Shown: positions 20,289 to 33,115 of the stretch, piece by piece
How positions within the stretch are numbered: position 1 is the first letter of the stretch
How the letters are laid out: each line of letters starts with the position of its first letter
NCBI GenBank assembly: GCA_029834535.1
Contig: JAQMWT010000048.1
Coordinates: forward strand, 1 to 64,000
Length of the DNA stretch: 64,000 bases
Reading direction: 5' to 3'
DNA from: Chrysophaeum taylorii
Lineage: Eukaryota; Sar; Pelagophyceae; Pelagomonadales; Pelagomonadaceae
Translations under genes and position numbers: made by a program
The notes under the pieces: generated by a model
The model's database searches: none
What the model was told of the DNA's origin: nothing
The model's input: the letters and a program-made list of their open reading frames with translations, nothing else

Positions 20289-21900
20289 TTAAAGGAGAGT
20301 CACGTAGCGCGTCGTTGTTGAGAAGAGAAGCAATGAGACCTGTGATGATGTCGAGCCCTCATTCGGGAGGCTACTTTCATACAACTGGGGGTGAAGACGC
20401 TGGGCACTCGAAACCAAAGCTCTCGGTCGTTCGTTCGGATCTTGCGCCCAGCAATGCCGCACGATGCGTATCATCGGAGATGGACGGTCGTAGTAGCCCC
20501 TTGTCGACAACATAGCGCGCGCGATTTTTTTTGAACGGTATTCAAATCCTCCCGCAGAACGCGTCGCGATCTCGCAAAAGGACCGTGTTTGTAAGAGTAG
20601 ACGTCCGACTTAATCTCGACGAACTCGTTCTTCTCGAGGAGCAGCCTGCGGGGCTGTCGTCGTCGGGCTGTGCTCAACCGTACTTACTCGGGGGCCATGA
20701 ACGGCGCCGTGCCGGCGGCGCCTCGCTTCGACGACGACGCTAGAGTCGTCGTCGAGTGCGTGCTGAATTCGGTGGAAAGCGAGAGACCGAAATCCGTTTG
20801 CACGAAAAAGTCGTCGGTCGGTCAAGAGGATATTGCTGCTCTTCAGGTCGAGGTGCTTGCAGAATGTCGCCTTTACTACCTCGGTGCCTCGAGCATAGAT
20901 ATACGCCGTGCCATCGGCGATCTTTTCGACACATATTCGGCGCTGACGCGTCGTCCAACAAGTTGCGTAGTGTGCCTCGTGGCAAGTACTCCACGACCAT
21001 TCGTCTCGGTCGCGACCTGTCCAAGTCCTTTGTGTTTCGAGGGTTGGAACAACAGTAGTACGACGACGACGACGGAGGGCACAAAAATTGTCCTCGACGT
21101 CGCCGGCGTCGCGCCACTCCATAAACCTGGACAACAAATGGCGACCGAAGCGACAACGTGACGGTGAGTTCGTTGGTGAACTCGCCGAGCAGCTTCTTTG
21201 TGCGGCGGCGTGCCAAACTCACTCAGTCGGTGGAAATTTGTTTGACGGTCTTCGCCTTATGCGTGCCGCGGTCGCGTAAGCAGTCCCGCGCTGCCAGAGG
21301 CAAAAAAGGGTCTCGGTTCGATCGACTCGAGGCTGATCTCGCGTGTTTTTTTTTCTCTCTCGAGCACAGACATCTCGCGTTGCGATTTCTTCTCCAAGCC
21401 GAATACGGACAATCTCCTGCGGACCGTTTTCGCGACGAGCGAAAGATGCTCGGTCATCAGTTGGTAAGCGAAACGAAGATCGTCCAGGCACCTCGCGATC
21501 CGATAGTTTCGACGCGCGGGTATCCACTTCTGCCTCAACCACCTCTTGGAACGATTCGCCCGCATCATCTTTAGCAGATCGTTCAGTTCTTGCGCTCCGA
21601 CAACAACTCCGAACCTAATTTCGAGGATTTGGAGCGTCGTCTTGGCGACCGCTTTTCACGTCGGAGGCCTTGCGGTGCACCCGACCGACGCCCTTTGGCC
21701 GTTGCAATACCTGGAATCGTTTCGCCGACGGCCGGTAACTCGACCATTTATTGAGTTGGTACCTCGACGTTTTTCTACTTCTTCGATCGGCGGCGGCGCT
21801 GCGTAAGAAAGCACGCGGCGACGATGGCGGCGACGGCCCCGGCCGCCGCGACGCTGCCCACCACCACAAAATCGTCGCCGCCGCCGCTTTCCGAATGTGG
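20289..21900 (-). pseudogene. receptor-like TKL protein kinase pseudogene
   Basis: On the minus strand, in order: a Ser/Thr/Pro-rich juxtamembrane stretch, a hydrophobic helix (FVVVGSVAAAGAVAAIVAAC, about 21,870-21,807) followed by TQRRRRSKK, a possible glycine loop (FFASGSAG) near 21,300, then helix C and beta-4 (FTNELTVTLSLRSPFVVQ), hinge (RMVVEYLPRGTLRNLL), catalytic loop HLDLKSSNILL near 20,830-20,860, IKSDVYSY near 20,610, and RHCWAQDPNERP near 20,440. This is a single-pass receptor kinase of the tyrosine-kinase-like group. The usual HRD is HLD, a stop directly follows the KK after the membrane helix, and frames change at least four times, so it is dead. No ectodomain was recognised upstream. 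Confidence 0.8.
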
Positions 21901-24900
21901 TGCGACGGGAATTGGTGTCGTACTTGTCGTCGACGCGGATATCACGAACGTCTAAGCCCGAAGAAGCGCCGGGGGTTGTGTCGCCGTAGGCAGTGATCGT
22001 CTCTGTCGGCCCCGACGACGACGACGAGGTTTCCCGAAATCGCGACGGCGGAGCCAAACCCGTCGTCCTCCGCCGCCGCGTCCCTCGCCGTCAACTTTTC
22101 GGTCTGGGCCACCTCGTCGAGGCGGCGCCTTGTCGAGGGACGAAGACCACTTACCGCATCGCCCTAACGCTAAAACCCGCATACCCACCTCTCGACGTAA
22201 AACGCCAAATTTAGTGACAGACGGCGAAACCCTCGTTCGCGTTTCTCCCCAACGATGCCCTCCGCGACTTACTCTAGCAGCGCGACATGTTAGGCGCGCG
22301 TCTTGGCGTCAGGTCCGCGCGCCCGACGCTGGCGGCCTGTTGTTTTTCCTCCTGCCGGCCCAGGACTTGGAGGCTTTTGAGCGCCGCCGACTCCTGCTTG
22401 CCGGCACGCCATGCATGCAGGGACGGTGCTTCAGCTCGTTGGCGACCTTGTGGATCGCCTCGCAGGCGCCCTTTCGGGTACGCCTCGCGCGCATCGGTTG
22501 ACACGGTATCTATCTATCTGTCTGTCTGTGTGTTACAGACTAGAGGGCGGCGCCTCTCAACATCGGAGGAGTCGAGTCGGCGAGGAGGGAGACGCGCAGC
22601 GCGGATGAGCTGGAAGAGTGACGCGTAGGCGGGCTCGAGGGGATCGATGGGCTGGATGACGGATCTCTTCCTTTTTGCCTTTGTCGTCGTCGTCGTGTGA
22701 AAATCTGTCTCCCCGAGCTCGTCGGTGGGTAATCTGCCTCCTTCTCGTCCTCGCTGATGTCGACGGCCCGTTGCTTCGCGGTACGTGCGGTCGTGTTGAA
22801 ATGCTCGTCCATCTCGCCCAAAGACGGGCAGCTCGCTGACCTTTATGTGAACTGCATCGCGTCGATGCGGTCCTCTCGGCGCATACGTGCAAATCGCCAT
22901 TAGCCGAGAAAGGGCTCGTTTGCGCTCCTCCATTTTCGGGGCTTTAAGACAGGCCGCGCGTCCAGAGACGATGACCTTCAGGCGCTTGGTGCGTACGAAG
23001 TCTGTACGTGTCGGCTATTCTTTTATCATCTCGCGACGTCTTCGGTTCAAACGTTTATCCACTTTGCGGACGAACTTTCGCCACCTCCTCTGAGCGTGCG
23101 GCTTTCGTAGTAACATCTCGATTTCGCAGGCAGCAGCAGCAGCAGATCCCCCGCTCCTGGCGGTACGCCCTTGCGCGAGACGGTGGTGGCAGCACAACCA
23201 ACGCTCGGCGACATCGATTGGGTTCGCGCGGCACGTGGAAAGGCTGGCGGCGACTACTGAATTCGTAGTGGCTCGTTCGAGACGAAGACGGACCTTCGCA
23301 AGGAAGCGTGCCCCGCCCAGGAGGCCGCGGCCCTAGCTTCGCGACGGCTCGTTTTGGCGCTGTGCCTTGCTGGCCAACCGCATCAAAGGGGTTTTTAACA
23401 CCGTCGTGCGTTTACCTATGACGTTTCAAAATTATGGTAGTTTTTACATTACTGTCGATGAATCGACTTTGATGTCTGCGTTTCGGCCAGGCCGAGTCCC
23501 GACGCGGAGCAGTCATTCAGTCAGTCGCCTCCGGTGGCGTGCCACGACGTGGAGCTTGAGGTACCGAGGACGACGGCAACGCCTTCGTGCGACTGCGCCG
23601 GCGTCCGACTCAGATGAGGACAGACTGCTGGGCCGAAGGCATTCCGAAGACCAGCAGCAGCAGCAAGCCGGGCAATCGGAGGAGGCGATGGACTCGGAGG
23701 TGGAGTTCGAACGAGACTTCGTGAAACGGGTGGTCCAGTAGCGAGCGAGTGCCTCGAGGAATTTATTTCCTGACGGCCTCTCGGATTCCTTCCTCCGACA
23801 CCTCCCCAAGCTCTTGGACTTGATGTTGCGAATCCAAGCCAACCAGGAGGAGTACGCTACTACCTTCCGGACATCGTGGCACTACGGCAACCAACCAATA
23901 TCCCTGGCCTGCTGAGAGGCGGTTCAAAGAGCGCATCATCTCAGCTGCCAACTTATCGTCATGACTGAGGGTGCTGCAACACCCTCCTGATGCACGTGCT
24001 CGAGGAGCCGCACGTGCTCGAGGAGCCCCGCACGTGCTCGTGACCCCGCGCACGAACAAGGCATTTATTACTAAGCGGGGCTCGAGACAAGTACGGCCAC
24101 ATCGATCCTCGAGAAGTTCGCGAAACCCCGCTAATCTAGCGAAGGAGACGATGAGCAGTAAGCCAAGTTCCCTCATCACATCGCTCTGCAGTGCTCCGTC
24201 CGTGCACGATGTTGGGGATACGGCAAAATTGAATTTTCAGCCTTTCTTTATCTTTACTTTACGCAGCAGCACCTGGCTGTAATGCCCGGCCTCTACTACT
24301 TAAGAAGAAGCAACGAGTTGAGATGCGCAGACTTTATATTTTTTTTCCAGTACCCCATCATACGTCTGCTTTTTTTGATATACGCGTCTTTTTTATGATA
24401 TGTAGAGCTCTACTGACTCTAGATTTGGTGTGTGGAGCCACGGGACAGTACCTCCGTGGTGGAGCTATATGTATGCGACGTAGTCTATACGTGCACGTTG
24501 CCCGCATTCCCTCGCATCGCCTCACTCGGAGGAAAATGCGCACCTCCCGGTGCGCCTCCAAACAACTTCCTCGCCGGTCGTCCCCCACGTCTCACGTACG
24601 GCCGTGGTCTCAACAAGGCACTCGCTCTTCAAGTTCAATTATACTCCTCACAAAGACCTGGCACTCCCTCGCTCAAACCGTAGGTGAGAACTGGCGGCAT
24701 CAATTCAAAACTCTAACTCAATCAGTAACCCTAATCTCGTCCGCCACGGCTGGTCAGGTAGTTATATTTACACGGGGGGTGTTCATAGCCGTGGCACGCT
24801 TGAAGTGGTGGTGCGACTGCGAGCATCTCGCGCTTGGTGTCGTATAGCGCCGCGATTGTCTCGTGGACTTTAGCGGCAACGGTGACATCGTATATGACGA

Positions 24901-26690
24901 CGATGGCCTCCGGTATGATGCAGAGACCTTTGTCTCGTGGACTTTGGCAGCAGGATGTTCGCGCCGGGTCTGATACCCATACAGACGATGGCTCCCGCAG
25001 CCTCCGCCCTGCGACAAGTCCCACGCATATTTCTTGCGCTGAGCGTCGTGACCCCAACGCTGGCAATGCTTGTGCCAGGTCGCGATCGCCGCAGAGGTTG
25101 GCGACTGGTCGCGCCGCGCCGTGGTTGTCATGCCGAGCTTGCGTCTCTCCGTTGATCGCGGCGGGAGAGACCGACTCCTCCTCTTCGAACGAACCTTGCT
25201 CAGCGATTTAACGGCTAGCTTCACGACATCACCAGGAGTTCGGGATGTACAACTGGATCTCGGACCTCTATCTACAAGCGCGAGGACCCTCCTCGCAACT
25301 TGTGCATTCTGGCCACTCCCCAAACCCTCGCTTTTTTCAAGAACCCGCTCCTGAAGCTTTTCAAGAAAAAGATCCGGGCAGATAACTACCCGCCTGCGAC
25401 GCTCGTGTTCGAAAGAAGAAAAGGCAGCGCGACTCAGACTGAGGCGCACGAGGAACGTGTGTTCCGATTTTTTTGGGGAAACTGACTGACTGACGAAAAG
25501 CGCGCTCCGTTTTTATTCTTCAAGTGTATCGCCTCGATAATTATTGGTTCGTTTGTCGAACGTTGACTACCCCATCATCTATCTATCTGGAAGTAGGTGC
25601 ATGGCGACATTGATTATGACCGCCGGTGGGGAATCTACGAGAGAAGACGCCAAACACCGCGATCATGATTTTCCAGGCGAAGAAACTGACGTCGATGATG
25701 AAGATGCGGAGGAAGCGAACGGCAACGACTTCTGACGACGACGGTGCCGCCGCCGTGTCTCGGAACGTCGAAGAGTCTAGGACATGCCGCAGCTTCTAAA
25801 CACCACCCTCCCCTTTACTCAAAACCCTCCCTCCCCTCAAGGCTCTGGCTTTGATCCCCCCATTTTTTTTCCTTCTTTGCCAGCCCCGTCTTATCCTTAG
25901 AGGTCTTAACTCTGTAACCAACCCCTCCCCTCTTAGCACAGTTTTTCGACCATTAAAAACTCCTCCCCAACACTCCCACAAATTGCGACGGCAACGCAGG
26001 TGTACAGACAATCGCCGCGAACTCACTCTAGGTTGGTTGCTTCCTTTACACTTGTTGAAAAAGGGTGGTGTGGCCAACGACGCGGGCAGGAAGACTTCGT
26101 TTGCCGAAGAAGAAACTCTCGGGCCGCGCTCTCTTCGTCGTCGGGCCGGACTCGGATTCTTTCGGGGAAGCACCACGGTTGTCTCGAGCGTCGGAGACAG
26201 AATGGTCCGTATACGGAGGAGCTGGGAGCGTCGTCACTTTTCTTGTCGCCTTCCCCCCCACGGGTTAAATTAATTAATGAATTTGACGCTCTTGTTGCGT
26301 GCTCTTGTTCCGTCGACCTCCACTCGCCGCCGCCGCGACTTGTGATGTATCCTCCGCGCGAACTCGCGTTGTTTCCACGACGGCCGCGCGGAGGGAGAGC
26401 ATAGGTCGCGCACGGGCACGTCCTCAACCGCTGCGGGAGGGGCAACGCACCAGCCGTCAGGCTATAATAAGATTCTTTGCTCAATTCAAACCGAGCGAGG
26501 ATATTTGTGGAAAAAGTTTTGGCTCCAACTACTAAATCCGTTAAATTAGAGCTGCTGCGGCTACGCAGAATCGTGGCGTTGCACTCGCGGCATGGGCTGC
26601 TCGGACCCAGTCCGTGGCCGTACTTCTATACCTCTGCTCACCACCTGGGCGCGAGGTCTCTTCTAGAGAGAGAGTAAGCGCGCGCGGTGG
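21901..26690. other. GC-rich interval without a recognised gene
   Basis: Protein-like stretches occur but none is assigned: minus strand near 23,780-23,970 (DDKLAAEMMRSLNRLSAGQG then GYWLVAVVPRCPEGSSVLLL), minus strand near 24,830-24,910 (AIVVIYDVTVAAKVHETIAA) and plus strand near 23,390-23,480 (GVFNTVVRLPMTFQNYGSFY). The first could be part of the lost ectodomain or a separate gene. A short direct repeat GCACGTGCTCGAGGAGCC is at about 23,993-24,042. Confidence 0.35.
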
Positions 26691-27521
26691 TCAGGTCAGG
26701 TCAGGTCTACAAGTTTGGTCACAAAGCCTCCTCCAAGTTTGACCATACACATGCAAACAGTCGCAGAACAACATCCACAAACAAGGTTTTTTTGTCGCCC
26801 AAGAGCAGCATTTGGATAGTTCGATGTTCGAGACAGGCTACGGCGAACGATCCTGGTTCGTCCGTCATCTTATGCCTTGGGCGGATGACGGATTTTGTTG
26901 CGGATGTCTCTCAAAAGCATATGCAGAGTAGACGTGCCCTCCTTATGAGGACTACCTGGATCTTTCTTTGTCAGCACAGCCTTTTAGCACGCGATTTTGT
27001 CTGCTTCCACATCACAACATAAAAGCTGCTGCAGCCTCGTAACGACTGTCGCGCTGTTGTTGTAAACCATCCCATCAAAAATTCACCTTCTTTCTAAAAT
27101 AAAACCTGCGCGACTTGGCCACCGCTCAGCTCCCAAACCGCTGACTTGGCCGCAACCAAAATCACGCTCGCTCTCAAAAGACGACGACGCTTTTTTGCGA
27201 ACTCACCACAACCGACGCCGCCCTACTGCTTTCGCCACTGCCCACCTAACGAAATTTATTGGTCTCCACCCTCGGAACTCCATCTCACCCAGTTTTTCAA
27301 GGCACTAACTATCCACAACCAACCTTCATCCCCTTCCGAACCATGAAACTCCCCCGATTCGATCCGATTCGATTCGATAAGAGTATCATCACCACCTCCA
27401 CGGATGGATGGGTGCCTGGTTCTCCTGGTTCACCACCCACTCCGTCTCTCTCTGTTCTCCACATCCCGCCATCTCTGCAGAGCCCCCCCCCTCCTCCTCC
27501 TCCTCCTCTGGCACCCCCTGA

Positions 27522-27577
27522 ACGAAGCGAAGCGAAGCGAAGCGAAGCGAAGCGAAGCGAAGCGAAGCGAAGCGAAC
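27522..27577. repeat. (GAAGC)n microsatellite
   Basis: About ten perfect pentanucleotide repeats, cgaagcgaagcg. Confidence 0.9.
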
Positions 27578-28380
27578 CCCTTTGCACCCGCTCGCCTTAT
27601 CAGCCAGCCAGCCAGCTACCTGGTTCATTCCACAAACACGTACACATCTCCGCGTTCCGATACATTCAACACCGGCGATCGTACCTCTACCACCACCAGC
27701 GACGATCAAAGTTGGTTCCTCAAAAGAAAACAAGACCATCAAGAGTCGACAAGTTCCGAACTATCAAAAGACACAGCTCTTTTTGCCTGATGGTCGTGCT
27801 CACCATCGAGCTGCCAAGACGGGAGCTTCTTCTCTCTTCGGGCATAACATAACGGCCGCCCGGGAAGCACGCAGTCTCGTCAAAGGAACACCAAACCACC
27901 TCGTTCCCACTTTCGACAAGTCAAAGACACTTCGAGATGTTCCCGAGGACTATTGCGCCGACGATGGCAACGCTCGAGGACTCTCCGCCGTATTCTATGC
28001 CCCAGGCACAAGAGCCGCGGGCTACTGACAACATCCCCTCGGATTCAGCCCAAAGGTATGATGATGCACGCGAAGCACCAAGACAGGCTTCACTACCCTC
28101 GAAGATGGTCTCCTCGACCATATTCCAGATCAGCCGCCTGCTGATTATCCGAGCACCATCACAAATGCCCCCCCAATGCCGAATCCACGAGGACAAGACA
28201 CGCTGTCGACGGTCCCACGGTCAACAACATACTCTCGCAGGAACTCACCGCACCTGCAGGTATCATCGCTCAGATTCACCACGCACTCCCGCCTTGTCCG
28301 ATATATCTCTCGATCACCAGCGGTTCTCCCGATCACTTACTTCCAAGCTGGTTCCACCTCGCTGCATTCTCTTCCCGAAG

Positions 28381-28426
28381 ACAGGACAGGACAGGACAGG
28401 ACAGGACAGGACAGGACAGGACAGGC
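28381..28426. repeat. (ACAGG)n microsatellite
   Basis: Nine perfect pentanucleotide copies, acaggacagg. Confidence 0.9.
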
Positions 28427-29229
28427 GCGCACTGCCGCCGCTCACCGGCGCTCGCTGAAACACCCACCATCCACCTTCTCGGCCGAATGCACTGGATGAC
28501 ACTACTGCTCAGCAGGTTGCATGGATGGACCCATCTGCGATCACCATTTTTTTCACGATTCGACGGACGCGAGCATCAGTCGCAGCACATGATTGATCAC
28601 CCGCTCCCCAACTCTCAGTCAGAGGACGCACAGACTTTTTTTCGGCTGCCGATCTTTATGTCTCACCGCGACCACCAAGCTTCTGGAAAGGAAAGCCTTC
28701 CCCATGCCTGAAGTAACAGACACAGATTTCGAGAGTTATGCCGATCGGCCGCAAACTATGCACGCTTCCATTGCGACCACTTCGGTCCTTTATGTCCCAC
28801 GCCACCTGCCGGCTCCACCACAAAGATGCACCACAAAGTTACGTACGTTGCCTCCCCCAAAAGCGTCTTATCGCTCGGCACGTAACTCCTCGTTCGAGGA
28901 CGCACGTCGCCCGCACCTCCGAATGCCCGACGCGCCTATGGGCAACAACCCTGGTCACTACGGCACTCACTGCTCTGGTCCCAGCATCTCCGCTATTGAG
29001 GAGGATGCACCCAGCATGGCTGACCCTTACATCGCCTTTGGTTCTGCTGCTGCTGCTGCACTCTCCTTCGGCGATTCCCTCTTTTCGAATTCCCGAATTC
29101 ACTGGATTTTACCCCAAGCATTCATTCCAGGCCGGATACTCTCCACCACGGGATCTCGGCTCACGCGCCCATCTGCCCTATACCTTGCAGACAGGCCAGC
29201 CGCCGCGAGCCACACCCCTTTTTTTGGCA

Positions 29230-29264
29230 CTCACTCACTCACTCACTCACTCACTCACTCACTT
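29230..29264. repeat. (ACTC)n microsatellite
   Basis: Eight to nine copies of ACTC; the same motif recurs at 63,363-63,389. Confidence 0.9.
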
Positions 29265-31570
29265 CGGACCACCCGCACCACGCGCTTTTGCTCTTGGCTT
29301 TTCGATGCTCACCGCCTTTAACGCCAAGACGCTCGTCATTTCCACCGACGCTCCGCGCCGCCACGTATCTCCCGACCTTCAGATCACCAACATAAGTCGC
29401 TCGCGCCCGCACCACGCGTCGCGCACGCCTTACGAGGGCGTATTTTTTAATCGGTGACCTCACAGGGTCTTTCGATGATGCATTTTCCGACGTCCGACTT
29501 TGAAAAATTTACGAGTGTGTCACTTTATGGCAATCCCCAATGCCCCAAGACGTCTGAAGCTGCGCAATCGTGCGTGTGTCTTTGGAACTCCAAAGCCACA
29601 GAAACTGCCAGACAAGAAAGCACTCTGCTCTCCACAGCTACTTATAGTCTCGCGCGTAGCAACGAGTACTATCTCGCAGTCTCTCTTGGACGACAAGACG
29701 AAAGATAAGACCACAACGGCCAGCTACACCAGCCAGCCCATCATTGATGTAGCACACGAGACAATGCAAACCAACTGCAAAGCACGGTTCCACCAGACTA
29801 TGCAGAGACGATGATGCCCAGGTCCAAAAACGCTCAATTTTGCTCGAAAACGCACACGTTCTGTCACCTGACCTCTCGCACTGCTACTGGCTCCTGTCTC
29901 ATTCATAGCTGATGCACCCCATTCGATGGACCCGTCCTTAAGATATGTCCCGCTCGCAGAAGCACCACTGCTGCAGGAAGGACACGCGGGTACATCATGA
30001 AGAAGATACGGGTAAGCGCACCACGATCACGAGCTCATTGCGCCTATCTGATTACGGCGAGACGAAGCTAAAGCTTTGCTTGTTCCCTTCGCCTCTGGAA
30101 GACAAAGGCCGCCTTCCAGCCTCCCAGGCACCACTTGACCCGTCCCTGTCGCTGCAATCCGTATTAGCACAGACGATCTCGCCTCCCTGCACGACTGCAG
30201 ATCAGGCACTGTCGGCATTCTCCAGAGTTATGCGTACCCGCTGGAATCTTACCAGCACGCCTACCTCAGCCAGTCAGGTCACTGCACCACCTCGGTCTCC
30301 CCTGACACCAGGTCGACGCATCGCGATCACCTCATGCCACCTATTGGACGACTATGATCTCGAGCATGAACTCATCGCAACGCTTGCGTCATACCCAAGA
30401 AGGAATCCTACTTTGGAGTCACCTCAGCCACTCCCACAGGAACTTTGGCCACCAGACGCCACCCATGTGTTCGTGGTTTCTCCATTGGTTTCCTCCAGAG
30501 CTTTTGACTGCAGCAGAGACAATATGCACAACCTTCCCTCGCGACTATTTTTCCCGCATTCTCGTTTGGGACACAAGCATTTACTTCATGTCAGATGTTT
30601 ACGCTCATAGTACCGCCACACACGGCATCCAAGATAAAAGTGGACTGCGTTCCACTTTCATCTCTGAGCGCTACCCACGACATGCTGCTGCTCCCCGCAC
30701 TACTAGCCACTCCCATCACGTCTGATTCAGCTCCCATCGCTTCGTTTATGACGTCATACGCCATATTCTGATTACAGCTCAGGCACCGCACAGGCTCCTA
30801 CGCACTCGCGAACGGCACGCTCACCGCCCCTCTCGGTTTAGACTACGAACTTTGCGCCATCCCCGTGGTACACTCACGGTCAACTGAGATGCACGCTCGC
30901 TTGTCGCACAGTACGATGCCCGAACACCTTTACGGGGTTCAAGATAAGCAGAACACTGTCGTCTCAGCCACCGCCGACGCGCCCTCTCAGACCGCCGCCC
31001 GGCTCCGCGCTCGTTCCGCAATTATGGTCTCTCCGGCAATTCGAAGATATTTCACCCAGTTCGAATTACGAGGGCGCATTGGTTTTCCACCGACGACAAG
31101 ATTCGTTTCGATTCGTATCAGTCATGTCTCCTATGGCTACTCTGGCTACTACATCGGAACTCAATTCAAGGCACGTACCGAAGTCCCTCTTTCTAAGGAC
31201 CTCTGTCACACGCCAAGACCTGATGAGCATTCGTCGTTCCTCCCCGCTTCAACGCGACTCCCGACGACCAAATCCCCGACGATTTGTGATGACACTAAGT
31301 TCCGTCATGAATGCAATTCAGAGCCTCCCACGCTCTTCCGTCAGTCTCTTGCAGGTCACACCTCTCAAGTTTCAGCTCGCTCGATTTTATCCTGCATGCT
31401 GCCATATGCAAACGAAGTTCTGTCACGCCACAGCCACACGTCGCAGTTATCGCCAGTCTCGCGCAATAATTGCCCGCCACCAAATGATACCCGCTCGCAG
31501 AGTCCTTTGTTGCTCACCTCTTTTAACGTCCCTCCCAGCACTATGCTTGACGTTGAAGCTCTGCACCACT

Positions 31571-31652
31571 AACTAACTAACTAACTAACGTCGGACCTCT
31601 CCCAGGCATGGGAGCCAGGCTGGGCTGGCAGGAGCCGGTCCAGGATCACAGA
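31571..31652 (-). mobile_element. truncated (TTAG)n retroposon copy, 82 bp
   Basis: On the minus strand it carries CTCCTGCCAGCCCAGCCTGG, CTCCCATGCCTGGGAGAGG and a TTAG tail. Flanked by the 8-base direct repeat GCACCACT (31,563-31,570 and 31,653-31,660). It is 5'-truncated compared with the 305-bp copy. Confidence 0.8.
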
Positions 31653-32284
31653 GCACCACTATGGTTCGGTTACAACACAACTTCACGCGACATCCTCGCC
31701 CAGTTCTGATCATGTTTCGCATCTGTCGACATTACTATCAGAATCCTGTTTCGGATACGGCTCAGACTGCACTCGCATATTACGCTCTTATGACGCACCC
31801 GGTTCGCTCCTCTCCGTTCATAATGCAGATTCCGTCCTGTAGAACTCTGAGCCCAACTGCCGCCATTGCGATTGGCACCCAGTCGACACTTTCCGTAGCA
31901 CCCGCGAGGAGGGATAACCCCCAGTCTCCACAGGTTTTGTTGGACACGCGCTCTGCTCTCAGCATTCTATCGGATGTCACTGCGCCGCATACCGCTAGCC
32001 CCATCCAGTTGTGTTACGAATCAAGGGAAGTCAACTGTCATGCCTATCTCTTCCTCCATTCCCGCACACTCGCTGCTAGCCACAGTCTCGCATGACTCCT
32101 TATCGGACAGTTCTCGCAATAAGGACATTACCTCGCATCATGTTCATTCTATGGACATCCCCCGTCCACAGATTAATCCTCTCTTGAAACATACGCTCCC
32201 TAGACGTTGTATACAGCTCTCGCATCTCGACAACACCCTTCAGTCGAACGTCTCCCCTTTCAGTCACTGCACGATTCACCAGCG

Positions 32285-33115
32285 ATGCACCACGCTCCCT
32301 CGCGCTTGTACATCAAGGGAAGTTTGATTCTGGTGAAAACGACTCCGGGAGTGAAACGAATACTGGTGGATCAGTCGATTGTCACGACTCAGGATTACTT
32401 ACTTTGCCAAATAGAAGACGAAAGATGCGACTCCGACCATACCTTCATCATAGTCAACTCTTCCCCAGGCAAGGACAATATCTTCGAACAGTCCATCACA
32501 TTCAGGCATTTACTCCTGTTGCCCAACTCTTCTGCACGGGGCACTGACTCTTCTGCACAGGACCCACGCCTGTATCCACCATTCAAACACGCGATACACT
32601 CGCAAACCTCAGTCCCAGCCCAATCATCTTTCGATGATAGCCACTGGCGACTTCCACCAGACTTCAACTCCAAGTCTACAGCAAATTTTTTTGAGTTTTC
32701 ATATTTATGGCCAACCCCAGACAACAACAACTTTATCCCGATATCCTCATCGCGCTACGATTATCCGCATATTATTTTAGATGCTCATAGTTTAGCTTCA
32801 GCTGCCCCACGCTACACTCAGGACGACAGCTTCGACACGCATGTGACAGGCAATTCTGGTTCTCTCATCTTCCAGGAACAGCTCCACCTTACTCGCTATC
32901 ATTACGACGATTACCTTACCATGTCGAAACCGATTTGGTTCAATGGTCATATCTCTTCATGGGATAACGCTGCCGCTCAGTCACATCGTCACACCTTTAC
33001 TAGCCCAACTTTAGTCAAAATAGAATCTCATCATCCCTACGGCCACTCTCACTATTCGCCTTTCGATCAACCAATCATTGGTCTGCTGCACAATTCCCGA
33101 CTGCCTGACGCATGA
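32285..33115 (+). CDS. hypothetical open frame, 276 codons
   Basis: The longest ATG-initiated frame of the C-rich block, ATG at 32,285 (MHHAPSRLYIKGS), ending at TGA 33,115. Composition is Ser/His/Asp/Pro-rich (SSFDDSHWRLPPDF; YLWPTPDNNNF; HYDDYLTMSKPIW). I see no membrane segment, signal peptide or known motif. The G-poor composition lowers stop frequency, so it may be a chance frame. An Asp-Asp pair in YHYDDYLTM looks superficially like a reverse transcriptase YxDD box but lacks the surrounding palm motifs. Confidence 0.25.
   Translation: MHHAPSRLYIKGSLILVKTTPGVKRILVDQSIVTTQDYLLCQIEDERCDSDHTFIIVNSSPGKDNIFEQSITFRHLLLLPNSSARGTDSSAQDPRLYPPFKHAIHSQTSVPAQSSFDDSHWRLPPDFNSKSTANFFEFSYLWPTPDNNNFIPISSSRYDYPHIILDAHSLASAAPRYTQDDSFDTHVTGNSGSLIFQEQLHLTRYHYDDYLTMSKPIWFNGHISSWDNAAAQSHRHTFTSPTLVKIESHHPYGHSHYSPFDQPIIGLLHNSRLPDA

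Noticed and set aside
27259-27852. Proline-rich 197-codon protein with ERSEAKRSEAKRSE
   Set aside because: Much of it is the (GAAGC)n microsatellite and CT-rich low complexity; no start or domain is supported.
32880-32930. Reverse transcriptase YxDD box (YHYDDYLTM)
   Set aside because: No neighbouring palm or finger motifs are found in any frame.
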